This document shows positions 23,434-37,823 of a DNA stretch of 64,000 nucleotides, piece after piece; position 1 is the first letter of the stretch, and the number at the start of each line of letters is the position of its first letter. The position numbers and the translations under genes were made by a program. The notes below the pieces were generated by a model that did no database searches, was not told where the DNA came from, and worked only from the letters and a program-made list of their open reading frames with translations. Location of the stretch: positions 682,001 to 746,000 of the forward strand of contig NZ_AP027363.1 of NCBI RefSeq assembly GCF_030295955.1, written 5' to 3'. Source of the stretch: Thalassotalea agarivorans (GTDB lineage Bacteria; Pseudomonadota; Gammaproteobacteria; Enterobacterales; Alteromonadaceae).

Positions 23434-25971
23434 CTATAGTGTATTTGATATGTCAGCACGTTTTTTACCTTGTGTTACTACCAATAGTGCTGGCAGCAAC
23501 ACGAGAGTTACCAATGCCGACAACGCCATAATGCTTGCTAAGAAAAAGCCGACTGTGATGTAGGGTACCAATGGCGAAAGTAAAAGAGGGGTAAAGCCTA
23601 TTGCAATAACAATGGCATTGCGGGAAATAGCTTTACTTGGTTCTTCAAACATTAAAATTAAAGCTTGAGTTAAGCTTCCCGTTTCTCTTTCTAGCTCTCT
23701 AGCGCGTTGTAAAAAGTGGATAGCGAAATCTACAGATAGACCAAGCGTTAGCGCAGAAAGTACCGCAATTGGCATGTCATATGCTTTGCCAAACCAGCCA
23801 ATAAGGCCGTAAATCATAGTGATAGTAAAGGTTAAAGGCATCATCGCTAATAGACCGTACTTAAGCGATCTAAATAGCAGTACCATCATGATAAATACAA
23901 TCACGAACGACGATAGTAAGCTTTCCATCATGCCGCTCACCATAGCATCTTGCCAGACGATATTAAGGTAAGATTTACCTGCCCAATCATATTCAATAGC
24001 CATAGGAGCCGGATTGTTAGCTATGTAACCTTCTACCCAGGCTACGACTTTTGTTGTGTGCTGATTATCACCACTGGTCATTTGAAGCCATAACAAAGAT
24101 TGCTGATAATCAGTGGTAACAAAGTGCCATAAGTCTTGTGGTCTGTGTGAAGACTGATACTGCAATAAAGTTTGCGCAACTGCATCACTGCTATTGGGGA
24201 TCACAAAGTCTTTTTGCTCGCCACTATTAAGTTCGCGGTTAACCGTTTTCACAATGTCGCTTAAGCCGTTTGCCTTGCCAATAAGGCCTGTTGCGACTAA
24301 TTCATTTTGAAGTTGTCCCATCCAATTAAGCATCGCAGGATTTAAGAAGAGTTTGTTTTTACTCATTTCAGCTTCTACTAAATCGTATAATGCCGTTACT
24401 TGATCTGCTTGTTCGTCTTCAACTTCAAACGCTAAATCATCGATAGCCACTAATAGGCTCTGACTAAACTGCTTGTTATCCGCTTCAAATTGATTTTGGA
24501 TAGCCGTTGTATCAACACCATGTTCATTTAGCGCTATTAAAGCTTGATTGAAAGCAGCGAAAGTCTGCTTATTGTCAGCAGGAGGTGCTTGCAGAACTAG
24601 CCAGGCATCGTACGTACCGGCAAAGTGCTCGTTAAGCACGCTGTCAGCAACACGAATCTCATGATTTGATTTGAACCAATTCACCGGATTATCGTTTATC
24701 TCGATTTTAGTAATACCTTGGATACTTACCGCAAGTAGCGTTAGAAAAACTAAAATAATCGCGACAACCTTGCTGCGAGCAAACTTACCGAGTTTTTCTA
24801 GGGCATTAGACAGTAGGCCTTTTTGTTCCATTCTAGTTACCGCTTCCTGCAATTTCGCTAAGTTTGCAGGGCTCAAACGAGAAATGTACGCTGGTAGGTA
24901 AGTAATTGTAATGAAAAAAGCTAATAAAATACCGGTACCAATAAATGCACCAAAGACTTTTACTGGTGGAATTGGCGTGAGCAACAGTGAGTAAAACCCG
25001 ATAGCGGAAGTAATTGAAGTAAAGAGCATTGGGGTGTACAAATGTTTCATCACTTGTGTGACGACAGTTTTGGGATCGTCATCTTTTTTATAGTTATCGG
25101 CAAATTCAGACAACACATGCACCGAGTCTACTACCGCTATAGGCATTAAAAATATAGCGATCATTGAAGACATAATATGCACAGTAAAACCCATGCCAAT
25201 AAGACTACCCATAATAATAAGAACGGTTGCCATGGCGACAACCATAGGCGCAATGATTAGTGGGATATTTCTAAAGAAGTACCAAAGTAAGAAAAAAATT
25301 GCGGCGCCAGCCATCGGAGCGGCGACCCCCATTTGTATAAACATTTCAACGCCAAACTGGTCTTCAGCTACCGGTAAACCAGTTATATGAAAGTCTAAAT
25401 CGGAATTAATCGAAGCCGTAATAGCACGTACTTGTTCAGCAATTTGATAACTTAAATCTTTCGACTCGATAGGCACATATATAGCGATTGCTAAATCGTC
25501 ACCTGATACTAACGTATTGTCTAGCATAGGCAGGCGCTTTACGAAGCCTTGAATTTCATTACTTGCAGCTTGCGACGTTGGTGCCTCTTTCATCAAGTAT
25601 TCAAAACGAATACCGCCTCCTTCTTCCTGGCGTATGTTGTCTACTGCGCTAAGCGAAAGTAAATCATCCACAATAACACCATCAAGTTTTTCTATTTCAG
25701 CTGATAACGTATGCAATGTTTGTAAGTGCGCAGGAGTGAATATACTTGAATTACTTACCGCACCGACAACAATCATATCGCGCATAGCAAACGTGTTTTT
25801 AGTTTCGTTATGGAAAACTCGTGCAGGCGCGTTTTCGCTCAACATGTTCTCTGGATCGGTATCTATATTTAAATTAGGAATCATCGCTACAGCGGTGATG
25901 ACGGCAATAAGTAAAATGCTATAAACAACTTTTGGTTTGGTCATAACAAATTGAAGAAGGCGGCTATACAT
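23434..25971 (-). CDS. MMPL/RND-superfamily exporter
   Basis: 845 residues with the RND architecture: a first membrane helix, a large periplasmic loop (~35-200), five helices (~205-390), then the same arrangement repeated (helix at ~410, loop ~435-640, five helices ~645-835). The conserved Asp-bearing helix segments are seen in MPIAVVDSVHVLSEF and LGLSVDFAIHFLQRA. It belongs to the COG1033-type predicted exporters, related to MmpL and hopanoid exporters, which move lipids or other hydrophobic molecules. It heads a four-gene operon with a LolA-like protein, an outer-membrane barrel and DUF2892, opposite the ArsR gene. Confidence 0.87.
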   Translation of the reverse strand: MYSRLLQFVMTKPKVVYSILLIAVITAVAMIPNLNIDTDPENMLSENAPARVFHNETKNTFAMRDMIVVGAVSNSSIFTPAHLQTLHTLSAEIEKLDGVIVDDLLSLSAVDNIRQEEGGGIRFEYLMKEAPTSQAASNEIQGFVKRLPMLDNTLVSGDDLAIAIYVPIESKDLSYQIAEQVRAITASINSDLDFHITGLPVAEDQFGVEMFIQMGVAAPMAGAAIFFLLWYFFRNIPLIIAPMVVAMATVLIIMGSLIGMGFTVHIMSSMIAIFLMPIAVVDSVHVLSEFADNYKKDDDPKTVVTQVMKHLYTPMLFTSITSAIGFYSLLLTPIPPVKVFGAFIGTGILLAFFITITYLPAYISRLSPANLAKLQEAVTRMEQKGLLSNALEKLGKFARSKVVAIILVFLTLLAVSIQGITKIEINDNPVNWFKSNHEIRVADSVLNEHFAGTYDAWLVLQAPPADNKQTFAAFNQALIALNEHGVDTTAIQNQFEADNKQFSQSLLVAIDDLAFEVEDEQADQVTALYDLVEAEMSKNKLFLNPAMLNWMGQLQNELVATGLIGKANGLSDIVKTVNRELNSGEQKDFVIPNSSDAVAQTLLQYQSSHRPQDLWHFVTTDYQQSLLWLQMTSGDNQHTTKVVAWVEGYIANNPAPMAIEYDWAGKSYLNIVWQDAMVSGMMESLLSSFVIVFIMMVLLFRSLKYGLLAMMPLTFTITMIYGLIGWFGKAYDMPIAVLSALTLGLSVDFAIHFLQRARELERETGSLTQALILMFEEPSKAISRNAIVIAIGFTPLLLSPLVPYITVGFFLASIMALSALVTLVLLPALLVVTQGKKRADISNTL

Positions 25972-25990
25972 GAAATTTTCCTATCCCGTA

Positions 25991-26050
25991 TGCTAATTTT
26001 TACATTAGCATTTTCTAATATAAGTTGAATATTAGCACTTTCTAATATAA
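25991..26050. promoter_or_regulatory. Repeated ArsR-type operators between exporter operon and regulator
   Basis: ATTAGCATTTTCTAATATAA (26004-26023) recurs with one change at 26031-26050, a 27-base period. TGCTAAT (25991-25997) is also the inverted partner of ATTAGCA (26004-26010). The block lies between the two divergent start codons (25971 and 26082), exactly where an autoregulating ArsR protein would bind to control both directions. Confidence 0.8.
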
Positions 26051-26081
26051 AATCAAGTCTTGACTTAAAGAGGGTATCAAT

Positions 26082-26393
26082 ATGCCAAAGCAATCCAACA
26101 TAGATATAGCGCAAATGCGGGAGAATGCGACTAATGCAGCTGCCTTACTAAAGGCACTGAGTAATGAAAATAGATTATTGATCCTGTGTTACCTGGGCGA
26201 ACAAGAGATGTCGGTGAGTCAGTTAAATACAGAAATAGATTTAAGTCAGTCTAGTTTGTCACAACATCTTGCAAGACTGAGACAAGATGGTCTGGTAAAA
26301 ACTAGGCGAGAATCACAAACGATATATTATTCTATCGCTGATTCAAATGTAGTATCAGTAATAACGCATTTACAGCAGACATTTTGCCCATAA
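26082..26393 (+). CDS. ArsR-family regulator with a BigR/SqrR/YgaV-type cysteine pair
   Basis: 103 residues, winged helix-turn-helix; the recognition helix is in LSQSSLSQHLARLRQDGLV. Two cysteines only, Cys36 (LILCYLGE) and Cys102 (third from last before the end, TFCP), are 66 residues apart. This is the same spacing as the redox pair in SqrR and BigR, which sense persulfides through a polysulfide bridge. It has no metal-binding CxC of ArsR/SmtB metal sensors in the recognition region. It is divergent from the exporter operon, with two operator repeats between. It has a good ribosome site (AGGG) and its own terminator. Confidence 0.85.
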   Translation: MPKQSNIDIAQMRENATNAAALLKALSNENRLLILCYLGEQEMSVSQLNTEIDLSQSSLSQHLARLRQDGLVKTRRESQTIYYSIADSNVVSVITHLQQTFCP

Positions 26394-26425
26394 AAAAAGC
26401 CAGTTATACATTAACTGGCTTTTTT
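26392..26425. terminator. Bidirectional terminator between arsR and the KAS III-like gene
   Basis: AGCCAGTTA (26398-26406) and TAACTGGCT (26412-26420) pair across TACAT, with an A-run before and a T-run after. It serves the regulator gene from the left and the minus-strand synthase gene from the right. Confidence 0.88.
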
Positions 26426-26460
26426 GTTTGCACGTGGCGGCGTAGGGTAGGTGCCGATTA

Positions 26461-27579
26461 TTAGGTGTGCTCTATCACCAAACAGCCTGCTGAGTAACCT
26501 GCGCCAAACGAGCAAATAATGGCTTTGTCACCCCTCACCATATCATCATGGTGTTTATGGAAAGCAACGATAGAACCTGCTGAGGCGGTATTTGCATACT
26601 CATCTAAAATTGTTGGTGCTTCATGTGCCTCAGGATCACGCCCGAAAATTTTGCGAGCAACGAAGTTGTTCATATTAATGTTAGCTTGATGCAAAAACAC
26701 ACGCTTTAAGTCTGCAGACGTTAAATTGTTTGCCGCCATTTGGTCGTCAATGAGCTTATAGACCATGGGCAATACTTCTTTAAATACCTTGCGGCCTTGC
26801 TGAACAAAATACTTATCGTCGGAAAATTGCGAATCAGGGTCGCATTGGTTGGCAATACCAAAGTTACTTCTAATGTTGTTAGAAAAGGTCGTCATAGGTT
26901 GCTGCGACAATATTCTGAAACAGTGTTTACCTTTTGCATCTTCCTCACGTTCTATGACAACAGCTGTGGCGACATCACCGAAAATAAAGTGACTATCTCG
27001 ATCTTTGTAGTTTAACTGCGCCATGATAAATTCAGGGTTCACTACCAGCACTTTGTTTGCCGTACCGGCGTGAATTGCGCCCATAGCGTTCATAATACCG
27101 AAAGTAGCTGAAGAACAAGCGACGAGAGAGTCATAAGCCCAACCATTACAACCTAAAGCTTGTTGTATTTCGATGGCAATTGCCGGATATGCTCGTTCAG
27201 TATATGAACAAGCGACAATCACAAGATCGATATCCTCTGCCGCAACATTGGCATTTTCGAGCGCTTGTTTGGCGGCTGCAACCCCCATTTCTGCTTGGTA
27301 AGAAATCTCGTCATTTCCACGCTGTGGAATAATTGGGTGCATAATGTTGGTATCAAGTACGCCTTCTTTAAACATAATATGGCGATTTTTAATGCCTGAC
27401 GCTTTTTCGATGAATTCGCTTGAGGAATGTTTCAGTGCTTCAATGTCGCCGGCTGCAATAGCGTCTTGATTGGTTGCATTGAATTCGTCTACAAACTTGT
27501 TAAAGGAGGCAACAAGTTCGTCATTGGATATTTTGTTTGGTGGCGTAAATAAGCCACTTCCACTAATTACTATAGCCAT
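26461..27579 (-). CDS. Beta-ketoacyl-ACP synthase III-like protein
   Basis: 372 residues, thiolase fold, longer than E. coli FabH (317) through an N-terminal insertion. The catalytic triad is visible: Cys155 in LVACSSATFG, His in FLHQANINMN and Asn in EYANTASAGS. CSYTERAYPAIAIEIQQALG and the SFGAGYSAG C-terminal loop are also conserved. It should condense an acyl-CoA starter with malonyl-ACP in fatty-acid or related synthesis; the exact starter is not readable. The FabY gene lies 1.2 kb away, so two enzymes that can initiate fatty-acid synthesis are encoded together. It is followed by a bidirectional terminator. Confidence 0.85.
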   Translation of the reverse strand: MAIVISGSGLFTPPNKISNDELVASFNKFVDEFNATNQDAIAAGDIEALKHSSSEFIEKASGIKNRHIMFKEGVLDTNIMHPIIPQRGNDEISYQAEMGVAAAKQALENANVAAEDIDLVIVACSYTERAYPAIAIEIQQALGCNGWAYDSLVACSSATFGIMNAMGAIHAGTANKVLVVNPEFIMAQLNYKDRDSHFIFGDVATAVVIEREEDAKGKHCFRILSQQPMTTFSNNIRSNFGIANQCDPDSQFSDDKYFVQQGRKVFKEVLPMVYKLIDDQMAANNLTSADLKRVFLHQANINMNNFVARKIFGRDPEAHEAPTILDEYANTASAGSIVAFHKHHDDMVRGDKAIICSFGAGYSAGCLVIEHT

Positions 27580-27730
27580 CTAAATTTTTTCTTTTACGCA
27601 TATAATGAAGTTAAGTATACCGAAATTCGATAAAAAAGCCGATAAAAAGCAGGAATTAAGCCGGTATCAATCTGTAACCTTTGGATTCGTTATAGCTTGA
27701 TAAAAAAATCATGAGTCATCTGTTTGCTAG

Positions 27731-28732
27731 TTAGCCAAACAGTTTTTTTCTAACGCGTTTCCTGTATTCACTGGGCGTTTGATCTAGTTGTCTTTTGAAT
27801 AAGCGGGTAAGGTAACTTTGATCTTGATAACCTACTTCCAAGGCAATTTCCTGAATAGATAGATTAGTAGAGCTGAGCAAGTCTTTAGCAAGCTCTATAC
27901 GAAGCTGCTGCCAATGAGAGAGCAAAGAATTGCCTGTTGCTTGTTTGAATCTGCGGGACAAAGTTCGAGCGCTGACATTAAATTGAGAAGCCAGTGATTC
28001 GATATCTTCGGGGGATGACATATTTTGCTGCATCCAAAATTGAATTTGCGCAATCAATTCATCTGGGTGCCGATCTCCTACCCCTTCAAGATAGCGTTGT
28101 TCTTCGTATGGTTTCCTGATCTCGTGAGAAAAATTAAGCTCTACTTGGCGTGCTGCCTTATCGCCATAGATTTGCGCGATTAAGTGCACGATGATATCAC
28201 CTAATGCATTTAAGCTCGCTGCACAATATATGCGTTGGGATTGCGTGATAAAAAAATCAGGTTTTAAGTCGACCAATGGATAACTGCGTTTAAACTGTTC
28301 GACATAATGCCAATGAGTAGTCGCAGCTCTGCCATCGAGTAATCCCGTTTCAGCAATAAAACACACGCCAGTGCCGCCGCCAATGAGTGTTGCCCCTTGT
28401 TGCCAACTTTGTTCAAGCCAATGAATCAGTTTAGGGTGCTGCTTAATAAGCGGCCTGGGATTTCGCCATAGGCTTGGTATGAAAATAAAATCAGCCTTTT
28501 CACTATGCTCGAAGGTTGTTTCAGGCACTAATCTAATCAGCGCTCTGGTAGATACCGGTGCATCGTTTTCTGCCAGCATTTGCACATTTAATCTTTTAGC
28601 GTTTTTATCTGTACGCCTTGCTATCGCTTCTCCTGCGCGCAGCATTTCTACCGGTAAACTTGCGCTTGTGGCTAGCATGTCATCATACAGCACCAATGCG
28701 ACGTTAATCGTATCTTCGACCATTTTGTGCAC
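27731..28732 (-). CDS. GlxA-family transcriptional regulator (DJ-1/PfpI plus AraC domains)
   Basis: 333 residues from a GTG at 28732 that has AAGGA five bases upstream; the ATG at 28723 is an alternative. The N-terminal ~190 residues are a DJ-1/PfpI-like domain (VALVLYDDMLATSASLPVEM, and a Cys-centred elbow at GGGTGVCFIAETG). The C-terminal ~100 residues carry two AraC helix-turn-helix units (SQFNVSARTLSRRFKQATG, and EIALEVGYQDQSYLTRLFKR). The ligand is unknown. It is divergent from fabY with about 100 bases between, so it may control fabY. Confidence 0.87.
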   Translation of the reverse strand: MHKMVEDTINVALVLYDDMLATSASLPVEMLRAGEAIARRTDKNAKRLNVQMLAENDAPVSTRALIRLVPETTFEHSEKADFIFIPSLWRNPRPLIKQHPKLIHWLEQSWQQGATLIGGGTGVCFIAETGLLDGRAATTHWHYVEQFKRSYPLVDLKPDFFITQSQRIYCAASLNALGDIIVHLIAQIYGDKAARQVELNFSHEIRKPYEEQRYLEGVGDRHPDELIAQIQFWMQQNMSSPEDIESLASQFNVSARTLSRRFKQATGNSLLSHWQQLRIELAKDLLSSTNLSIQEIALEVGYQDQSYLTRLFKRQLDQTPSEYRKRVRKKLFG

Positions 28733-28830
28733 TTTTGTCCTTTTTGTCTTAATTTTTGTCTTTTTTGGCTGATAAAGTCAAGATCTCAGCCGTTAGTATT
28801 TAGCTGTCTCATCATTCTTTTAGGATTTTT

Positions 28831-30726
28831 ATGAAAGCGTTACCTCTTATTGTTGGCATGGGTGGTATTAATGCCGCCGGTCGCACCTCGTTTAACCAGG
28901 CTTTCCGCCGCATTGTTATCGATAAATTAACTGATACGGCAAGACAAGAAACCTTTGTAGGGCTGGCCTGTTTAATGAATTTAGTTAGCTTCGATGGTGA
29001 ACAATACGTTGATGCGGAGGGTAAGGCATATCAAGCGGATGAAATTGAAGCGGCCTTTAAACAAGATATTTTAGAAGGCACATTAATCCGTCGTATAGAA
29101 AAAACACATTTTGATGTTGACGCGACACATTGGCAACGATCAATGGCTTTATCACCAAAAGATGGTGCAATTACTTTTAACGTAAAAGCCAAAGAATTAC
29201 CGCAGCCAACGCCAAGTAGCTGGGTTGTGAATGACATTGGTGATGGCATGGTTTCTGTTGAGATAACAGAGTCATTGCTTATCAAACACGACAGTTACAT
29301 GGACAATCCGATCAAAGCCGCAGGGCAATTACCTAGCGGTTTAGATATATCAACAATGTACAACAGTCGTTACCAACCAAGAGGTTTACAAGCGACAATT
29401 TTTGCCGCCACAGATGCAATCCGTTCTACAGGTATTGATTGGGACGTTATTGTTGATCAGGTATCACCCGACCATATCGGTGTCTATTCTTCGTCAGTTG
29501 CCGGCCAAATGCAGTCAGAAGGTTTTGGTGGTTTAATTAAAAATCGTATGAAGGGCGATCGCGTAACGACCAAAAATTTGGCACTTGGTCTAAACACCAT
29601 GCCGACAGATTTTATTAATGCCTACGTAACCGGTAATGTCGGTACTACGTTTACGTCTTCTGGAGCGTGCGCTACCTTCCTATACAACCTCAAAGCTGCT
29701 GTACAAGATATTCAAGCAGGTCGCGTTCGCGTTGCAATTGCAGGTAGTAGTGAATGTGCTATTACGCAAGAGGTTATCGAAGGCTTTTGCAATATGAGTG
29801 CCTTAGCGAATGAAGAGAATCTGAAAAAGCTTGATGGTGCGACAGAAGCAAACTGGCGTAAAACAAGTCGCCCATTTGGTAAAAACTGTGGATTCACTAT
29901 TGGCGAAGGTGCGCAGTATGTTGTGCTTATGGACGATGCCTTAGCTGTTGAACTAGGTGCACATATTCATGGTGCTATTCCAGACGTGTTTGTTAACGCT
30001 GATGGTGTTAAGAAATCAATTACCGCACCGGGACCTGGTAACTACATTACTATGGCTAAATCGGTAGCACTGTCAAAAGCTATGTTAGGTGAAGAATCGA
30101 TCCAGCAGCGAAGCTTTGTCATGGCCCATGGTTCGAGTACACCGGCAAACCGCGTAACGGAATCACATATATTTCACTTAGTGGCTGAATCATTCGGTAT
30201 CGAAAATTGGCCCGTAGTAGCGCCAAAAGCATTTGTTGGCCATACCATAGGACCAGCAAGTGGCGATCAGGTAGCGCTTGCAGCTGGCGTGTTTGAAGAA
30301 AACATTATGCCAGGCGTTACTACAATCGATGAGGTTGCTTCTGACGTATATGATCAACACCTCAACATTGCATTGGATCATTGGCAGTGTCCTGATATGG
30401 ATGTTGCGTTTATCAATTCAAAAGGTTTTGGCGGCAATAATGCAACTGCGCCGATGCTATCGGGTAAAGTTGTCTCTCAAATGCTGGCGAAACGTTATAG
30501 TGAGCAGGCGTTGTCTGATTATGCAGTTAAATTAGAAAAAACACAGGCGCAGCGCATGGCCTATAAATCAGCAGCTGATAATGCACAATTTGATTTAATT
30601 TATCGTTTTGGTAAAGGCATGATTGATGAAGCCGGCATTCAATTAGATCAAAAACAGCTAACGATTCCTGAATTTAAGCATGCAATTGAACTACCTCAGG
30701 ACAACCCTTACGGCGATATGATGTAG
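28831..30726 (+). CDS. fabY: FabY-type beta-ketoacyl-ACP synthase
   Basis: 631 residues, near the 634 of Pseudomonas aeruginosa FabY, which starts fatty-acid synthesis by condensing acetyl-CoA with malonyl-ACP. The N-terminus (LPLIVGMGGINAAGRTSF, then FRRIVID and TARQETFVGLA) is the FabY signature. The catalytic Cys is in TSSGACATFLYNLKAA; the two histidines of the KAS I/II class triad are in VMAHGSSTPANRV and AFVGHTIGPASGDQ. AGGA precedes the ATG. An intrinsic terminator follows. Its neighbour the KAS III-like gene is on the other strand beyond the GlxA regulator. Confidence 0.88.
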   Translation: MKALPLIVGMGGINAAGRTSFNQAFRRIVIDKLTDTARQETFVGLACLMNLVSFDGEQYVDAEGKAYQADEIEAAFKQDILEGTLIRRIEKTHFDVDATHWQRSMALSPKDGAITFNVKAKELPQPTPSSWVVNDIGDGMVSVEITESLLIKHDSYMDNPIKAAGQLPSGLDISTMYNSRYQPRGLQATIFAATDAIRSTGIDWDVIVDQVSPDHIGVYSSSVAGQMQSEGFGGLIKNRMKGDRVTTKNLALGLNTMPTDFINAYVTGNVGTTFTSSGACATFLYNLKAAVQDIQAGRVRVAIAGSSECAITQEVIEGFCNMSALANEENLKKLDGATEANWRKTSRPFGKNCGFTIGEGAQYVVLMDDALAVELGAHIHGAIPDVFVNADGVKKSITAPGPGNYITMAKSVALSKAMLGEESIQQRSFVMAHGSSTPANRVTESHIFHLVAESFGIENWPVVAPKAFVGHTIGPASGDQVALAAGVFEENIMPGVTTIDEVASDVYDQHLNIALDHWQCPDMDVAFINSKGFGGNNATAPMLSGKVVSQMLAKRYSEQALSDYAVKLEKTQAQRMAYKSAADNAQFDLIYRFGKGMIDEAGIQLDQKQLTIPEFKHAIELPQDNPYGDMM

Positions 30727-30752
30727 TTGTTATACGCAAGATGACAAAAAGG

Positions 30753-30785
30753 AAATGGCGTAATGTTAATTTACGCCATTTTTTA
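30753..30785 (+). terminator. Terminator after fabY
   Basis: AAATGGCGTAA (30753-30763) and TTACGCCATTT (30771-30781) pair over a 7-base loop and run into a T tract. It starts 27 bases after the fabY stop. Confidence 0.88.
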
Positions 30786-30932
30786 TTTAGGTTCATATAA
30801 ATCTATGTTTATTATTGGAAAATTGTTTATAAATTAGGTTTAATAGGTTTTGTTAGTACGAAAAATAACCACCTTTGTGGTGTTAGTTGTACTTGATATG
30901 TCTGTATTACTCACATAAGAAAAGGAATAACA

Positions 30933-31298
30933 ATGAGTCAAGAAGCACAAGATGAATTAGTCAATCAAATCTATAACCATGCAGCCGTCCTGATGAAAAA
31001 TGGCAAATCACGAGATGATATTGTTCATTCATTGGTTGAGCAGGGAGTCGATACTGAATCTGCCAATTTTGTTGTGTCAGATTTAGAAAAAGTGCGCAAG
31101 CAACAAAAGTTCGAAGCTAGTAAGAAAAATATTGGTATAGGTGCTTTATGGTGCTTAGGTGGGCTTGCTGTGACTGGAGCGACATATAGCGCAGCTAGTG
31201 GCGGTGGTACATACGTTGTGGCCTATGGTGCAGTCGTCATTGGCGCCGTACAATTTTTGATTGGCCTTGTGCAATATTCCGCGAATAAACCTAATTAG
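30933..31298 (+). CDS. Small two-helix membrane protein of unknown function
   Basis: 121 residues after a strong ribosome site (AAGGA). Residues 1-65 form a soluble helical region containing DELVNQIYNHAAVLMKNGKS and a segment (IVHSLVEQGVDTESANFVV) typical of short helical domains. Two glycine- and alanine-rich membrane helices follow at about 72-92 and 98-116 with a GGG turn. I do not recognise the family beyond a general resemblance to small bacterial membrane proteins. It is transcribed alone between two terminators. Confidence 0.68.
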   Translation: MSQEAQDELVNQIYNHAAVLMKNGKSRDDIVHSLVEQGVDTESANFVVSDLEKVRKQQKFEASKKNIGIGALWCLGGLAVTGATYSAASGGGTYVVAYGAVVIGAVQFLIGLVQYSANKPN

Positions 31299-31387
31299 TA
31301 ACAGGTACGAGGAACTTGATATCTTTTATCACGTAGCTCGAACCCCTTGCCCTGTAGCAAACAATCCTTAGTACTTAGTTTCTTTAT

Positions 31388-31423
31388 AAAAAAAGCCCGC
31401 AGTGATTAACTAGCGGGCTTTTT
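31388..31423. terminator. Bidirectional terminator between the small membrane protein gene and gltD
   Basis: AAAGCCCGC (31392-31400) and GCGGGCTTT (31413-31421) pair across a 12-base loop, with an A-run on the left and a T-run on the right. It ends 19 bases before the gltD stop. Confidence 0.88.
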
Positions 31424-31441
31424 CATGAATTAGTGTTAAAA

Positions 31442-37341
<5,900 letters not shown>

Positions 37342-37437
37342 GTTGTTTCTCCTAACTTTGTTCGAACAACTTATTAGCAGGTTGTTACAGGCTGATGACG
37401 TTATAATTTGTTTGTGTTCAGCCTAGCTGAGAATAAA

Positions 37438-37458
37438 ATTATGCAATTAATGCATAAT
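37438..37458. promoter_or_regulatory. 21-base dyad upstream of gltB
   Basis: ATTATGCA (37438-37445) and TGCATAAT (37451-37458) are perfect inverted arms around a 5-base spacer, about 97 bases ahead of the gltB start. The size suits a dimeric regulator. I cannot assign it; it resembles but does not clearly match an ArgR box. Confidence 0.5.
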
Positions 37459-37645
37459 TACCCTGCTTTTTTGGAAAAGTGAACCATCTAGACTAAACAT
37501 TTATACAACAAACGTCAATAAAAATAGAGTATTTGCTCGTAGTTTTATTTCAATTTTTGTAGTTTTTTATAATATCTTGATTTTGTTGGGTTTTATAGCT
37601 GTGTAGTTGTTTTTTCGGCCGTCTAGGCCATAAAGAATAACCAAT

Positions 37646-37664
37646 CTGCTATAAGATATAGCAG
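37646..37664. promoter_or_regulatory. Second dyad in the gltB-folE2 region
   Basis: CTGCTAT (37646-37652) and ATAGCAG (37658-37664) pair across AAGAT. It lies about 305 bases ahead of gltB, too far for a simple repressor; it could be a hairpin or an activator site. The remaining sequence of this 480-base gap shows no gene. Confidence 0.4.
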
Positions 37665-37776
37665 AGTTGTAGGGCAAAATCGCGTCAGTTCAAACCTTTC
37701 AAATGTAATTTTATTACAGAAATAATAGGGGTTAAGTGGTTTTAATGTAAGTGAATGACATTCAAAAAAAGTGAAT

Positions 37777-37803
37777 AAAAAAGCCGGCATTTAGCCGGCT
37801 TTT
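37777..37803 (-). terminator. Terminator of folE2
   Basis: AAGCCGGC (37781-37788) and GCCGGCTT (37794-37801) pair across ATTTA. On the minus strand a six-base T-run follows. It lies 21 bases past the folE2 stop. Confidence 0.85.
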
Positions 37804-37823
37804 AAACAAGGTATTGTGTCTTA

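Noticed and set aside
31299-31387. A possible tRNA-like stretch (CTCGAACCCC near 31337)
   Set aside because: There is no acceptor stem, D-arm or anticodon arm around it.
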